Below are positions 35,389-44,706 of a stretch of DNA of 64,000 bases, piece by piece. Each line of letters opens with the position of its first letter. Positions within the stretch are counted from its first letter, which is position 1. Origin of the DNA: Halocatena marina (lineage in GTDB: Archaea > Halobacteriota > Halobacteria > Halobacteriales > Haloarculaceae); NCBI RefSeq assembly GCF_025913575.1, contig NZ_CP109785.1, forward strand, positions 2,604,001 to 2,668,000, written 5' to 3'. The notes beneath the pieces are model-generated. The model made no database searches and had not been told where the DNA came from. It saw only the letters and a program-made list of their open reading frames with translations. The position numbers were made by a program, and so were the translations under genes.

Positions 35389-36531
35389 TCAGGATTCGGC
35401 TTCTTCTCCGAGCAGGTGGCTGACGATGACTTCCGGATCAAACGGTTCGATGTCGTCGTATCCCTGCCCGACACCGAGAAAGAGGATCGGCTTCCCGGTG
35501 ACGTGTGCGATCGAAATAGCCGCACCGCCTTGTTGGTCGGCGTCTGCTTTTGTGAGTATCGCGCCGTCGATCTCTGCGGCCGCGTTGAATTCGCTTGCGC
35601 GTTGCACCGCATCCTGCCCCGCAACAGCCTCGTCCACAAAGAGCGTCATATCGGGTTCGACAACCCGATCGATCTTTTCGAGTTGTGCCATCAAGTCGTT
35701 ACTCGTGTGTAATCGACCGGCAGTATCACCGAGCACGATATCCACGTTGTTCGCCTCGGCGTACTCAACCGCGTCGTAAATGACTGCTGTCGGGTCGCCG
35801 CCTTGCTCGTGGCTAATGAGCCGTTTATCGAGTGCCTCAGCGTGCTCGCGGAGCTGCTCGTTCGCTCCTGCGCGGTACGTATCGCCGTTGGCAAGCACGG
35901 TCGAATGACCTTGTGCTTCAAAATAACGGGCAAGCTTCGCTATGCTCGTCGTCTTACCGACACCGTTGACGCCAGTAAAAACGATAACAAGCGGCTTCTC
36001 GGCTGCCGCGACGTACTCATCGAAGTCAAACTGTCCGACGCTGATGACATCGACCAACGCCTCTTTGAGCGCTTCCTCGACGACCATTCCAGTCGATTGC
36101 ACCTGCGCTCGAATCGTCCCTTCGAGGTTTTCACGGATGCCAGACAAAATCTCCTCTGCAACACCCATCTCCACGTCGCTCGAAAGCAGCGCGAGTTCGA
36201 GATTTTCGAGTGGTCCATCGAGATGTTCTGGCTGAATGATGATTCCACCGGTGGCAAACGCTTTAGCGCGCTTTCCGAAACCGACCTCGATCTCACGCTC
36301 TTCCCCCTCGCCCGATTGCCCTGACTCAGTCTCCACGACAGATTCATCGCTGTCTGTCTGGGCATCGACGTCAGTTTCCCCGTCCGATCCGACAGGGCCC
36401 TCGGCGGCGAGGTCATCGGCATCAAGCTGATCGACCTCTTCGGCGTCGACCTCTTCGGCGTCGACCTCCTCAGCTTGTTCCTCGACGTCGTCTTTGAATC
36501 GCCCGAGGGTTTTTTTCAATCCGTCGAACAT
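35389..36531 (-). CDS. ftsY: SRP receptor FtsY
   Basis: This 380-residue SRP receptor GTPase docks ribosome-SRP complexes at the membrane. An acidic A domain with three 'AEEVD' repeats and many Asp/Glu (residues 15-85) precedes the N and G domains. The G domain shows 'GVNGVGKTTSIAKLA', 'GDTYRAGANEQL', 'LGDTAGRLH' and 'TKADADQQGG'. No membrane helix is present, as usual. It follows pfdA by 3 bases, so both are probably in the L39e-FtsY operon. Confidence 0.97.
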   Translation of the reverse strand: MFDGLKKTLGRFKDDVEEQAEEVDAEEVDAEEVDQLDADDLAAEGPVGSDGETDVDAQTDSDESVVETESGQSGEGEEREIEVGFGKRAKAFATGGIIIQPEHLDGPLENLELALLSSDVEMGVAEEILSGIRENLEGTIRAQVQSTGMVVEEALKEALVDVISVGQFDFDEYVAAAEKPLVIVFTGVNGVGKTTSIAKLARYFEAQGHSTVLANGDTYRAGANEQLREHAEALDKRLISHEQGGDPTAVIYDAVEYAEANNVDIVLGDTAGRLHTSNDLMAQLEKIDRVVEPDMTLFVDEAVAGQDAVQRASEFNAAAEIDGAILTKADADQQGGAAISIAHVTGKPILFLGVGQGYDDIEPFDPEVIVSHLLGEEAES

Positions 36532-36534
36532 CGG

Positions 36535-36999
36535 CTACTCGTCGTCTGTCCCGCCTTGCTGCTGTTGCATCTGCTGTTGGAGCTGTTGGAGCTGTTGTTG
36601 TTGCATCTGCTGTGCACGCTGTTCGATCTCTGCTTGCTCCTCTTCGAGTTCACTGATCTCTTCTTGTAGCGTCGAAATCTGGTCATCGAGCGTCTCCTTT
36701 TTGTGTTTGAGACTCTCGACGGCTCCATCCTTGTCGCGTTCGGCTGCGTATCCGCCACCAAGTGCGACGATAATTTCGTCGACGTCCTGTATCTCAGCAC
36801 GGACGTACGCGTCGCCACCGAGTGGTACTTGCACGATATCGTCGCTTTCGAGCCGATCAATCGCGTTGATCGCTTCGTCTGCCTCGCCTTTCTCGCTTCG
36901 CAGCCCTTCGACCTCTTGCTGTAAGGATGATACTTCAGACTCGATGGCGTCAAGCTGTTCTTGCAACTGGCGCATACCGTTGTCGCCGGAGACACTCAT
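36535..36999 (-). CDS. pfdA: Prefoldin subunit alpha
   Basis: This 154-residue chaperone subunit has two long coiled-coil helices flanking a beta hairpin ('DIVQVPLGGDAYVRAEI', 'IIVALGGGYAAER'), as in archaeal prefoldin alpha. Prefoldin holds unfolded chains and passes them to the thermosome. The C terminus is a Gln-rich run encoded by CAG/CAA repeats, longer than the fold requires. Its start overlaps the L18Ae stop (ATGA). Confidence 0.93.
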   Translation of the reverse strand: MSVSGDNGMRQLQEQLDAIESEVSSLQQEVEGLRSEKGEADEAINAIDRLESDDIVQVPLGGDAYVRAEIQDVDEIIVALGGGYAAERDKDGAVESLKHKKETLDDQISTLQEEISELEEEQAEIEQRAQQMQQQQLQQLQQQMQQQQGGTDDE

Positions 37000-37169
37000 T
37001 GGTCGACCCCCTCAACGTCTACCTGCGTACGTTTGAGACCGTGTCGAGAACCGAATTCGGCGTACGTGTGCTCGATTGCAACTGATTCGTTCGCAGCGGT
37101 AACGGTTCGCTCGAACGGTTGCCATCCCCCTCGTGTCTGGAAGCGGCCACTAACAGTAAATTCGCTCAT
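36996..37169 (-). CDS. rpl18a: Large ribosomal subunit protein L18Ae (LX)
   Basis: This 57-residue ribosomal protein reads 'MSEFTVSGRFQTRGGWQPFE' at its start and ends 'GLKRTQVDVEGVDQ', matching archaeal LX/L18Ae in sequence and length. It sits in the standard haloarchaeal order between eIF6 and prefoldin alpha and overlaps pfdA by four bases. Confidence 0.93.
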   Translation of the reverse strand: MSEFTVSGRFQTRGGWQPFERTVTAANESVAIEHTYAEFGSRHGLKRTQVDVEGVDQ

Positions 37170-37204
37170 ATACAACCGTGCGGCTGCAAGCGGGAAGAAT
37201 GTTG

Positions 37205-37870
37205 CTAGTCGATATAGCCAAGCGCATCTTCGATGCGTCCGAGCTCGGGGCCGGTCGAGTCTTGCCCAGCGACGTATCCGTTGGCGTTCGCTATCAGTCC
37301 CGAGCCGACCAATGGTGCACCGTAGTTGATTGTGCCGATATCGGCGCGCACGTCAAGTAGCTCTTCTAAGAAGTCGAGTTCGCCATCAGCCGCCTTTGGG
37401 TGACAGAGTACACCCACGTTCGTCGCTACGGCTGCCGTGCCGACAGTCCGAACGCCAGCGAGTTCGCCCCGTTCGACAGGGACATCGAGCGCTTCAGTCA
37501 CCGCTCGAACGGCAGTACGGGACAGGTCAGCGTGGACATACGCCCCGTAGTCGTTGGCGAGAACAACATTACCTGCGGCGTTGATGTTTCCGGGGAGTTC
37601 GGTCACCGGCCGATCTGCGACTTCGCGGATGTGCTCTAGTTCGTTGTCGCGGATGCGGTTGCTCACGAGAAGACCGTTCTCGTTGCCCGTAGCGAGCGCA
37701 CCGACGGTGCCCGATCCGCCGACAGTCGTCGTGATTGCCGGCACCTGAAGCTCCGAGGCGAACGACGAACGGAGATCTTCGTCGACACCGGGACGAATGA
37801 GTAGACAGTCATCGGTGGCAACTGCGAAAACGCCGACGTACGAAGAACCCGAGAGGCTCGCTCGAAGCAC
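37205..37870 (-). CDS. eif6: Translation initiation factor aIF6
   Basis: This 221-residue anti-association factor binds the 50S subunit and prevents premature joining with 30S. The five-fold pentein repeats are visible: '[18 protein letters not shown]', '[18 protein letters not shown]', '[14 protein letters not shown]', '[15 protein letters not shown]' and '[12 protein letters not shown]'. It starts with GTG, three bases after the L31e stop. It belongs to the ribosomal operon. Confidence 0.96.
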   Translation of the reverse strand: MLRASLSGSSYVGVFAVATDDCLLIRPGVDEDLRSSFASELQVPAITTTVGGSGTVGALATGNENGLLVSNRIRDNELEHIREVADRPVTELPGNINAAGNVVLANDYGAYVHADLSRTAVRAVTEALDVPVERGELAGVRTVGTAAVATNVGVLCHPKAADGELDFLEELLDVRADIGTINYGAPLVGSGLIANANGYVAGQDSTGPELGRIEDALGYID

Positions 37871-37873
37871 GTC

Positions 37874-38149
37874 TCAGGCGGTTTCAGCCTCGACAATTCG
37901 CTCGCCCTCCTCCTCGAAGCGGGCGGCGCGAACACGAAGCTTCCGGGGTGGTTTCTTGCGTCCACGGGACCACACCTCCTCGTTGATCGACGGATCGAGT
38001 CGGACTTCGCTCTCGTCGACCGAGAACTGTTTCGCGAGGTGAGCACGGACAATACTCATCGCTTTATCGGCTCGCTTGTGCTTTGCCTCAGCAAGCACGT
38101 CACGGAGCGGAACTGTGATGACTCGTTCTTCGAAATCACTCGCACTCAT
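37874..38149 (-). CDS. rpl31e: Large ribosomal subunit protein L31e
   Basis: This 91-residue protein matches archaeal/eukaryotic L31: 'ERVITVPLRDVLAEAKHKRA', 'DKAMSIVRAHLAKQF' and 'NEEVWSRGRKKPPRKLRVRA'. It is the second gene of the L39e-L31e-eIF6-L18Ae-pfdA-ftsY run. Confidence 0.96.
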   Translation of the reverse strand: MSASDFEERVITVPLRDVLAEAKHKRADKAMSIVRAHLAKQFSVDESEVRLDPSINEEVWSRGRKKPPRKLRVRAARFEEEGERIVEAETA

Positions 38150-38152
38150 GGC

Positions 38153-38305
38153 TTACTCGTCCGTGTCTCCTCGCCGCCAGTTGCGACGCTTCGGATTCTG
38201 CATGACATCACGGTCGGTTTTCATCATGACCCATGATGGGACGCGCGTGTTCTGGCGCTCTAACTTCGCCAGCCGCTTCTTCTTGGACTTCGACTTCTTA
38301 CCCAT
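38153..38305 (-). CDS. rpl39e: Large ribosomal subunit protein L39e
   Basis: This 50-residue very basic protein starts '[19 protein letters not shown]' and contains '[17 protein letters not shown]' and '[11 protein letters not shown]', the standard archaeal L39e. It lines the peptide exit tunnel. It is the first gene of the operon and its stop is 3 bases before L31e begins. Confidence 0.96.
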   Translation of the reverse strand: MGKKSKSKKKRLAKLERQNTRVPSWVMMKTDRDVMQNPKRRNWRRGDTDE

Positions 38306-38525
38306 AGTGTCGGTGTTTCCGCCGCTGTGGTTAAATGGTTGTTCCTTTTGCTCTCTGTTGAGCAGTCAGTCATCGCGCAAGATCTTCCGGAATGAGTGGG
38401 ACGGAACGCCCTCTGGCTACAGTTCCGAGCCCGGAGCTGGCGTTCGTTCGCCCCCAACGTACCTACTTCCAAACAAAAGTTGAGTTCAGGGAGTACTTTT
38501 GCGATCAGGAATTGAGAGGGTGGGC

Positions 38526-39839
38526 ATGTTCGGCGCTCCATCCGATAGCGCATTGATTCGCCGGTACTATCTCTATCGTGCTACACTGTCGGTCGGGTTC
38601 ATCACTCCCATCTTTACTTTGTTTCTCCTGCGTTCGCTGACGTTTACGCAAGTCGGGATGTTATCTGCGCTGTATTCGGTGCTATCAGTCGTCGGTGAGA
38701 TACCGACAGGGTACGTCGGTGACCGACTCGGCCGACGGGCGAGTCTCCTGCTCAGTGTGGCGTTCACTGTCGGATCGCTAACGGGATTTGTCGTCAGCGA
38801 GGGATTCCTCCCGTACGCCGTCCTGTACGTGCTGTGGGCGCTTGCCCTGACGTTTCGCTCGGGAAGCATGGACGCGTGGTTGTACGATATGCTCGATCAA
38901 CGGCTCAACACCGAACGATTCAGTCACGTCCGAGGGAAAGGTGACGCAGTACAAAACTGGACGGCAGCGATATCGATGGTAGCAGGTGGTCTCCTGTACG
39001 GAATAGAACCAACGTACCCGTTCATTGGGGCTGTCGTGTTCAACAGTCTCGGCTTTGTCTCTCTGCTTTCACTGCCGAAGAATCGTCAGTATGACGGCCG
39101 TAGCGAGGACGAACCCGATCGAATTGATCCACGAGAAGCCAGCAGAGTCATCCGCGATCAACTGATGCGACCGCCATTGCGGTCGCTGGTGCTGTACTGT
39201 GGACTCTTCTACGCCATCATGGGCGTTGGCCACACCTACGTACAACCGATGGCGATCGAGACGCTTACCCCCTACGCCACTTCGGTCGGTGTTCAACTCC
39301 CCGCTGACACCACGAGTGCGACTGCCACAGCGCGTTCAGGCGAGGCGGGCGCTGCAGTGGCGCTCGGGTTGGGCCTCCTGTACGCCGTCCTGACCGCGAT
39401 TTCGTCAGCCGGTGGCTACTATGCCGGTGCAGTCGAGGACCGGATCGGTGTCCGTCGAACCGTGCTGCTCGTACCAACCGTGACAGCCGTCATACTCGTA
39501 GTTCCAACCCAGCTTGCAGTACTGGCACTCCCGATGTTTGCAGTGATGCGGACCTCGGTACCGCTCGTCCAGCCCATCGCAAACGGCTATATTAACGACC
39601 ACGTCGAGGAAGTCGGACGAGCGACGTTACTCTCTGCCGTGTCAATGTTTTACATGACGCTCCGGACTCCGCTAGCGCTGGGAGCCGGACTGGTGGCCGA
39701 TGCGAGCACAGCAACCACGGCAATTGCGATGCTCGGAGGCGTGTTCCTCGTCATCGGTGGCGCTGTGTGGCTGCTCGGTGAGGTCGCACCCGAAAGCAGA
39801 GCGACCATCGGGGAGCAATCCGGCCCTCCAGTGTCGTAG
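38526..39839 (+). CDS. MFS transporter
   Basis: This 437-residue protein has about twelve membrane helices. The helix 2-3 loop 'GYVGDRLGRRASLLLS' is the classical MFS motif A, and the pattern 'FTQVGMLSALYSVLSVVGEIPTG' is typical of haloarchaeal drug or metabolite exporters. The central loop is acidic. I chose the ATG at 38526 ('MFGAPSDSALIRRYYLYRA') over an earlier non-ATG start. The cargo is unknown. Confidence 0.85.
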   Translation: MFGAPSDSALIRRYYLYRATLSVGFITPIFTLFLLRSLTFTQVGMLSALYSVLSVVGEIPTGYVGDRLGRRASLLLSVAFTVGSLTGFVVSEGFLPYAVLYVLWALALTFRSGSMDAWLYDMLDQRLNTERFSHVRGKGDAVQNWTAAISMVAGGLLYGIEPTYPFIGAVVFNSLGFVSLLSLPKNRQYDGRSEDEPDRIDPREASRVIRDQLMRPPLRSLVLYCGLFYAIMGVGHTYVQPMAIETLTPYATSVGVQLPADTTSATATARSGEAGAAVALGLGLLYAVLTAISSAGGYYAGAVEDRIGVRRTVLLVPTVTAVILVVPTQLAVLALPMFAVMRTSVPLVQPIANGYINDHVEEVGRATLLSAVSMFYMTLRTPLALGAGLVADASTATTAIAMLGGVFLVIGGAVWLLGEVAPESRATIGEQSGPPVS

Positions 39840-40099
39840 TTGGGTGTTGTGCGCCCGCCGATGATTGGCCTCGGATGAGCGTGCGCGTCGCGGAAATTTG
39901 AGGCACTTTCTCTGTCTGTGATAGTACTGTCCTCTCAGGCGCTGTATCCGGGGAGCGTTGAGACGGTGTGAAAGTGGTATGACAAACCGTAAACCACCAC
40001 AAATCTGGGCGTACAGACAGCAATAGATCACTTACACTCTGCACATGGCTCAGGTTCATGACTTCGAGTGTCGTCTGGATCGTGAGGAGAGATAAACAG

Positions 40100-41152
40100 A
40101 TGAATGAACAACATCAGAGAGATCAATCTTCGATTACAATCGAAGCACAAAATGTTGGGTTCACGTATCCGGACGGCACCGAAGCAGTACAGAACGTGAG
40201 CTTTACAGTTCCACAGGGTGAGTTCTTTGGCTTTCTTGGGCCGAACGGCGCGGGAAAAACCACGACAATCAAGACGCTCGTGACCCTGCTCCGACCGACC
40301 GACGGACAGATTTTGGTGAACGGGATCGATGTCACCGAACATCCACGTGCGGTGCGTGCGTCAATCGGGTATACAGCCCAGGACACGAGTATCGATCCAC
40401 AGCTTACTGCACGCGAGAACATGACGCTCGCCTGCGAAGCCTACCACGTCCCAAAGCCACAGCGAACAGAGCGAATCGACGAGCTGCTCGAACTCGTCGA
40501 TCTCGCTGACGTGGCCGATAAGCGTGCAGATACGTTTTCTGGCGGGATGAAAAAGCGTCTCGACGTCGCCACCAGTCTCGTCCACGAGCCACCACTCGTG
40601 TTCCTCGATGAGCCGACCACGGGTCTCGATCCAAGAGCTCGCCTGCGTCTGTGGGAGTATTTCCGGCGCATCAACGAACGAGGGACGACGATTTTCCTCA
40701 CGACCCAGTACCTAGAGGAGGCCGACCATCTCTGTTCGCGCCTCGCAGTGATCGCTGACGGTGAATTCGTCGCCAGCGGCTCTCCCGACGACCTCAAAGC
40801 GCAGATCGGTGGTGACAGCCTCGATATTACCCTTGAAGAGACACCCGCGATGACCGCCGATCAGGCGTGCGCCGTTATCGAGTCGTCAGGACTCCTCATC
40901 GGTGGTGAGTCGGTCGGAACCACTGCGGATGGAATCGTCGTCACCTCTCCGCGTGCCAGAGCGATCGGGACTGACGTACTCGTTGCGCTGCGTGAGGCCG
41001 GTGCCACCGTCACGGGATTCACAGTTCGATCACCGTCGCTCGATGATGTGTTTCTTCACTACACCGGTGGGACGCTCACAGACACCACCGAGCGGCCTCC
41101 AGCCACGGTCGGAAAGCAGTCGAACACCGAGAAGACGGAGGTCGTTCAATGA
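40100..41152 (+). CDS. ABC transporter ATPase, DrrA/daunorubicin-resistance family
   Basis: This 350-residue ATPase has Walker A 'GPNGAGKTTTIKTLV', signature 'FSGGMKKRLDVA', Walker B 'LVFLDEPTTGLDPRAR' and the switch 'TTQYLEEADHL'. The C-terminal domain 'VTGFTVRSPSLDDVFLHYTG' is typical of DrrA-type exporters. It energises the permease encoded next, whose start overlaps its stop (ATGA). The ATG at 40100 follows GAGGAGAG. The cargo is probably a lipid or hydrophobic compound. Confidence 0.93.
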   Translation: MNEQHQRDQSSITIEAQNVGFTYPDGTEAVQNVSFTVPQGEFFGFLGPNGAGKTTTIKTLVTLLRPTDGQILVNGIDVTEHPRAVRASIGYTAQDTSIDPQLTARENMTLACEAYHVPKPQRTERIDELLELVDLADVADKRADTFSGGMKKRLDVATSLVHEPPLVFLDEPTTGLDPRARLRLWEYFRRINERGTTIFLTTQYLEEADHLCSRLAVIADGEFVASGSPDDLKAQIGGDSLDITLEETPAMTADQACAVIESSGLLIGGESVGTTADGIVVTSPRARAIGTDVLVALREAGATVTGFTVRSPSLDDVFLHYTGGTLTDTTERPPATVGKQSNTEKTEVVQ

Positions 41153-41970
41153 GCACAGTCACTCGGACCGATGCGGACGTATCGGTTCGTGGAGGAGCAA
41201 TCGCTGACACGTGGTCGTCGTTCAAACGATGGATGCTCAAAAACCTCCGGAACCCGTATATCGTGTTCTTCACGCTGGTGCAACCGATCGTCTGGCTCGT
41301 GTTGTTCACACAGGTGTTCGAGTCGATTGCGCGACTCCCTGGCTTCGAGAGCGGTAGTTATCTCGCGTTTTTTGCGCCAGCGGTCGTTATCCAGATTGCG
41401 CTGTTCGCCGCTACCAGTTCGGGGATCAATCTCGTGTACGATATGCGCGAAGGCGTCTTCAATAAGCTTCTCGCGTCGCCGATCCACCGCACGGCGATGT
41501 TCGTCGGGAAAGCCCTCGCTGAGGCCGTCGTGACGACAGCACAGGTCGTGATCGTCCTCGTACTCGCGTTGGTGTTGGGAACGACCATCGCGACCGGCTT
41601 CCTCGGTGCTCTCAGTATCATCGTGATTGCGCTCCTGTTCAGTCTCGGATTCGCTGCGTTATCGAACATCGTTGCGCTAATAACCCAAGACGAGGACGCG
41701 ACGATCCTCGTGACAAACTTCCTCTCGCTACCGCTGTTGTTCGTCAGCACAGCGTTTCTCCCGAAAACTCTACTACCGAAGTGGGTACAGACCGTGAGTA
41801 CGGTCAACCCGGTGACCTATGGGGTCGATGCGATTCGGGTACTCATGCTCGATGGCTGGGTCTGGAGCGTACTCGGACCGTCACTTGCCGGACTCGTTGT
41901 CTTCGATCTAGTATTTGGCGCGATTGCGGTGGTGTTGATGAGGCGAGCAACAGACGCCACACCCCGCTGA
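41149..41970 (+). CDS. ABC-2 type permease, DrrB-like
   Basis: This 273-residue membrane protein has six predicted helices and the ABC-2 features 'LVQPIVWLVLFTQVFESI', 'YDMREGVFNKLLASPIHRTA' and 'LPLLFVSTAFLPKTLLPKW...VNPVTYGVDAIR'. It forms an exporter with the ATPase encoded upstream, with which it overlaps by four bases. Confidence 0.92.
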   Translation: MSTVTRTDADVSVRGGAIADTWSSFKRWMLKNLRNPYIVFFTLVQPIVWLVLFTQVFESIARLPGFESGSYLAFFAPAVVIQIALFAATSSGINLVYDMREGVFNKLLASPIHRTAMFVGKALAEAVVTTAQVVIVLVLALVLGTTIATGFLGALSIIVIALLFSLGFAALSNIVALITQDEDATILVTNFLSLPLLFVSTAFLPKTLLPKWVQTVSTVNPVTYGVDAIRVLMLDGWVWSVLGPSLAGLVVFDLVFGAIAVVLMRRATDATPR

Positions 41971-42039
41971 GAGCTCCCTCAGAGCTTCTGTAGTCGAAAA
42001 GAATCACGTCGTATGTTTCGCATCATCCAATTGCCACGT

Positions 42040-42588
42040 TCACAACTCGAAGGCAGTCACGGATTCGTACGCTGGTCCATCAGAGGTGAGCGTACTTTCG
42101 GTGAGGTGAATTTCTGAGATTTCGAACCGACCGAGATCTGGACCACGCTCGCTGAGAATCTTCTGAACGTGTGCTTTTCCACCCGCGTGGTCCATCCGTG
42201 CGATGGTGGCGTGGGGGGTAAAAGCGTGATCAGCTGGTTCGAAGCCGATTTCGATCATTCGTTCTTCGATCGCCTCGTGGAGCAGACGGAGCCGTCCGCC
42301 GTCGTTTCGGATGCCAACCCAGATAACGCTGATATAATCGTGGCTCGGAAACACCCCGTATTCTCTCGCGTGTGCATTGAACGAGGACACATCAGCGGCG
42401 GCGATGGATTCAGCGAGCGTGGTCTCGACGGTACCAAGACGGTTTGGATCGACGCTACCGAGGAACTTGAGAGTGATATGGACCTGTTCCGGGTCGACGA
42501 GACGAACGCCATCGAGTGTCTCGAACGGAACTTGCGCAGTTCGGAGTTCGTCATTCGCATCGAGGTCGACGCTAACGAACAGTCGCAT
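42040..42588 (-). CDS. thpR: RNA 2',3'-cyclic phosphodiesterase (ThpR, 2H family)
   Basis: This 182-residue 2H phosphoesterase opens RNA 2',3'-cyclic phosphate ends. Both HxTx motifs are present: His37 in 'EQVHITLKFLG' and His126 in 'FTPHATIARM'. The start 'MRLFVSVDL' and total length fit the family. Related enzymes have RNA-ligase history in archaea, but in vivo substrates are unsure. It is divergent from the TPR gene. Confidence 0.92.
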   Translation of the reverse strand: MRLFVSVDLDANDELRTAQVPFETLDGVRLVDPEQVHITLKFLGSVDPNRLGTVETTLAESIAAADVSSFNAHAREYGVFPSHDYISVIWVGIRNDGGRLRLLHEAIEERMIEIGFEPADHAFTPHATIARMDHAGGKAHVQKILSERGPDLGRFEISEIHLTESTLTSDGPAYESVTAFEL

Positions 42589-42639
42589 GCATAGTGATAG
42601 TGGCGCAGCCCTTAACCGTATTAGCTGCTAACCGCAAGT

Positions 42640-43368
42640 ATGACTGAAGACGGCGATCCATCGCACCACTTCTCCGAAGGGGAGGGGTTTGGTGATCCAT
42701 ACGAAGGGTTCGACCTGGATCCAGAGTTCGACATCGATCCGAGCCGGGTCGATCCAGTCGATTCGCGGGTGCTTACAGACAATCTCGACGTAAGCCAACT
42801 ACCGCAGGATCAGATCGACGTAGATCGACTTCTTGAGGTTGGCATCGAGTACACACAGATCAATCGCTACGAACAAGCAACCGAGACGTTCGAGCGGGTT
42901 GCCCGCCTCGCAGAAGACGACCATATCGAACAGGAAGCGTGGGTGAACAAAGGGGCCGCTCACGCGCAACTCGAAGAGTACGACGCGGCGATCGGTGCGT
43001 ACAGAGACGCACTCCACATCGACGACGAAAGCGAACACGCTGCGACTGCCGAAACGAACCTCGCGTACGCGTTGTGGGAAGCGGGACGAACTGAGCAAGC
43101 ACTCTCGCATGCAGAACGAGCGGTCGAGCTCGATCCTCGATTTGCGCAAGCGTGGTACAACCGTGGCTTCTTCCTCTCAGAGCGCGGGCTCGCCGAAGAA
43201 TCCTTGAACTGCTTTAACAACGCCATCCGACTCGGCTTCCGTACTGCAGACATCCTCGAAGAGAAAGCGCGGGTACTCGAAGAGCTCGGCGAAGACGAAG
43301 AAGCAGAAGAAGTCGCAGCCGAAGCAGAAGAGATGCGACAGCGGGCCGAGAGCCGCATGATGGAATGA
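42640..43368 (+). CDS. Tetratricopeptide repeat protein
   Basis: This 242-residue protein has an acidic N-terminal 75 residues and four TPR-like units. Examples are 'GIEYTQINRYEQATETFERVA', 'KGAAHAQLEEYDAAIGAYRDAL', 'NLAYALWEAGRTEQALSHAERA' and 'NRGFFLSERGLAEESLNCF'. A charged coiled helix follows. TPR scaffolds mediate protein-protein contacts; the partner is unknown. It is 4 bases from the DUF424 gene, so the two are probably co-transcribed. Confidence 0.88.
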   Translation: MTEDGDPSHHFSEGEGFGDPYEGFDLDPEFDIDPSRVDPVDSRVLTDNLDVSQLPQDQIDVDRLLEVGIEYTQINRYEQATETFERVARLAEDDHIEQEAWVNKGAAHAQLEEYDAAIGAYRDALHIDDESEHAATAETNLAYALWEAGRTEQALSHAERAVELDPRFAQAWYNRGFFLSERGLAEESLNCFNNAIRLGFRTADILEEKARVLEELGEDEEAEEVAAEAEEMRQRAESRMME

Positions 43369-43372
43369 CGTA

Positions 43373-43669
43373 ATGTTACTCACAGAACGCGATACCGATC
43401 AAGGTCTGCTCGTCGCTGTCTGCGATACCGATATTGTCGGCGACACATTCGAGAGCGGATCCGTGAGCCTCACAGTCGAGGAGGAATTCTACGCCGACGA
43501 AGCCACTACAGTCGATGAAGCCACCGTGGTCGATGCGCTTTCCCGAGCAACGATTGCTAACATTGTCGGTACGAGAGCCGTCGAAGTCGCAATCGAACAC
43601 GGTATTATCGATGAGAACGCGGTGCTCGATCTCGGTGAAACACAGCACGCACAGATGCTCCGTTTTTGA
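43373..43669 (+). CDS. DUF424 family protein
   Basis: This 98-residue soluble protein matches DUF424: 'LLVAVCDTDIVGDTFESGSV', 'LTVEEEFYADEA' and 'ATIANIVGTRAVEVAIEHG'. Homologues may act in translation, since DUF424 occurs next to translation factors and proofreading proteins in archaea. Direct evidence for a role is lacking. It follows the TPR gene by four bases. Confidence 0.87.
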   Translation: MLLTERDTDQGLLVAVCDTDIVGDTFESGSVSLTVEEEFYADEATTVDEATVVDALSRATIANIVGTRAVEVAIEHGIIDENAVLDLGETQHAQMLRF

Positions 43670-43797
43670 TTTTCTATTATAACAAGTTTTGAAATAGTAG
43701 ACTGAGGTCTGCCCGCTCGTAACTTCAAAGCGGAAGCTCCGGCTTGTCGTGAGGACCTGACGAAACCCGTTTATCCGGTTCTCGGTTACCTCCTCAC

Positions 43798-44436
43798 ATG
43801 TCCGAATCGTATCACACGCTTTCCAAGCGTGGTGAGTCCTCGTTCTCAGTGCAGGGATCAGAATTCATCGGCTACGCATCACCGAAATCGCAGGTTTCTG
43901 CCGCCGAGGCGTTCATCGAAACGGTCCAAGAGCAACACACTGACGCCACTCACAATGTCCCAGCGTACCGCGTCCGGACAGGAGACAACACGCTGGGATC
44001 TCATATGCTCCGTGAGTATTCGAACGACGACGGAGAGCCATCAGGATCTGCAGGAAAGCCGATGCTAAACGTCCTACAGGGGAAAGAACTGGAGAACGTG
44101 GTCGTCGTCGTGACGCGCTACTTTGGCGGAACGGAACTCGGCGTCGGAGGGCTCGTTCGTGCCTACTCGCGCGCTGTAAAGGAAGCAGTCGCCGACGCTG
44201 GTGTCATCGAAACAGTCCCGCACGAACGATTCACTGTGACCGTCGAGTACAGCGACTCAGGAACAGTCAGAGGAGTCCTCGAAAGCACTGGCGTCGAATT
44301 CGATGCACACTACGAAACTGACGTCTCATTCGACGTTCGAGTCCCCATCGAAAACGCCGAAAGCCTGCGTGACCGACTCCAGAGCGCAACGAGCGGACGT
44401 GCCAGAATAAACGGAGACGAATCAACCAGATCGTGA
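43798..44436 (+). CDS. IMPACT/YigZ family protein
   Basis: This 212-residue protein has the UPF0029 N-terminal domain with 'FIGYASPKSQVSAAEAF', 'EYSNDDGEPSGSAGKPML' and 'VVVTRYFGGTELGVGGLVRAYS', and the DUF1949-like C-terminal domain. The family is linked to translation control (IMPACT binds GCN1 in eukaryotes). The archaeal role is unknown. Its 3' end overlaps the opposite-strand lipoprotein gene by 15 bases. Confidence 0.9.
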   Translation: MSESYHTLSKRGESSFSVQGSEFIGYASPKSQVSAAEAFIETVQEQHTDATHNVPAYRVRTGDNTLGSHMLREYSNDDGEPSGSAGKPMLNVLQGKELENVVVVVTRYFGGTELGVGGLVRAYSRAVKEAVADAGVIETVPHERFTVTVEYSDSGTVRGVLESTGVEFDAHYETDVSFDVRVPIENAESLRDRLQSATSGRARINGDESTRS

Positions 44437-44706
44437 AAGCGCGTAGCCATCCGCAATGTCCTCACCCTCTCCGCCTTCTTCACCTTCATCTTCCTCACCG
44501 CCGCCTTCGCCCTCTCCTCCTTCTTCTCCGCCAACCTCGCCATCGTCTCCCTCTCCGCCTTCTTCTCCGCCACCGTCTTCTCCGCCGCCTTCTTCTCCGC
44601 CACCGTCTTCATCTTCGCCCTCTTCGCCTGGGCCAATACAACCAGCGAGAGCGAGGAGTCCCGTGACACTCGCCAGTCCCATCTTGATGTAGTCTCGTCG
44701 ATGCAT
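44422..44706 (-). CDS. Glu/Gly-rich lipoprotein
   Basis: This 94-residue protein has a Tat-like start 'MHRRDYIKMGLASVTGLL' and a lipobox 'LALAGC', so it is probably exported and lipid-anchored. The remaining 70 residues are almost only Glu, Gly and Asp, encoded by a purine-rich repeat, ending 'DIADGYALSRSG'. It may be a surface polyanion or metal-binding decoration, or a truncated stub of a larger lipoprotein. The 3' end overlaps the convergent IMPACT-family gene. Confidence 0.65.
   Translation of the reverse strand: MHRRDYIKMGLASVTGLLALAGCIGPGEEGEDEDGGGEEGGGEDGGGEEGGEGDDGEVGGEEGGEGEGGGEEDEGEEGGEGEDIADGYALSRSG

Noticed and set aside
44433..44692. Plus-strand Pro/Ser/Leu/His-rich frames opposite the Glu/Gly lipoprotein
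   Set aside because: They are complements of a purine-rich repeat. The minus strand has a convincing signal and lipobox.
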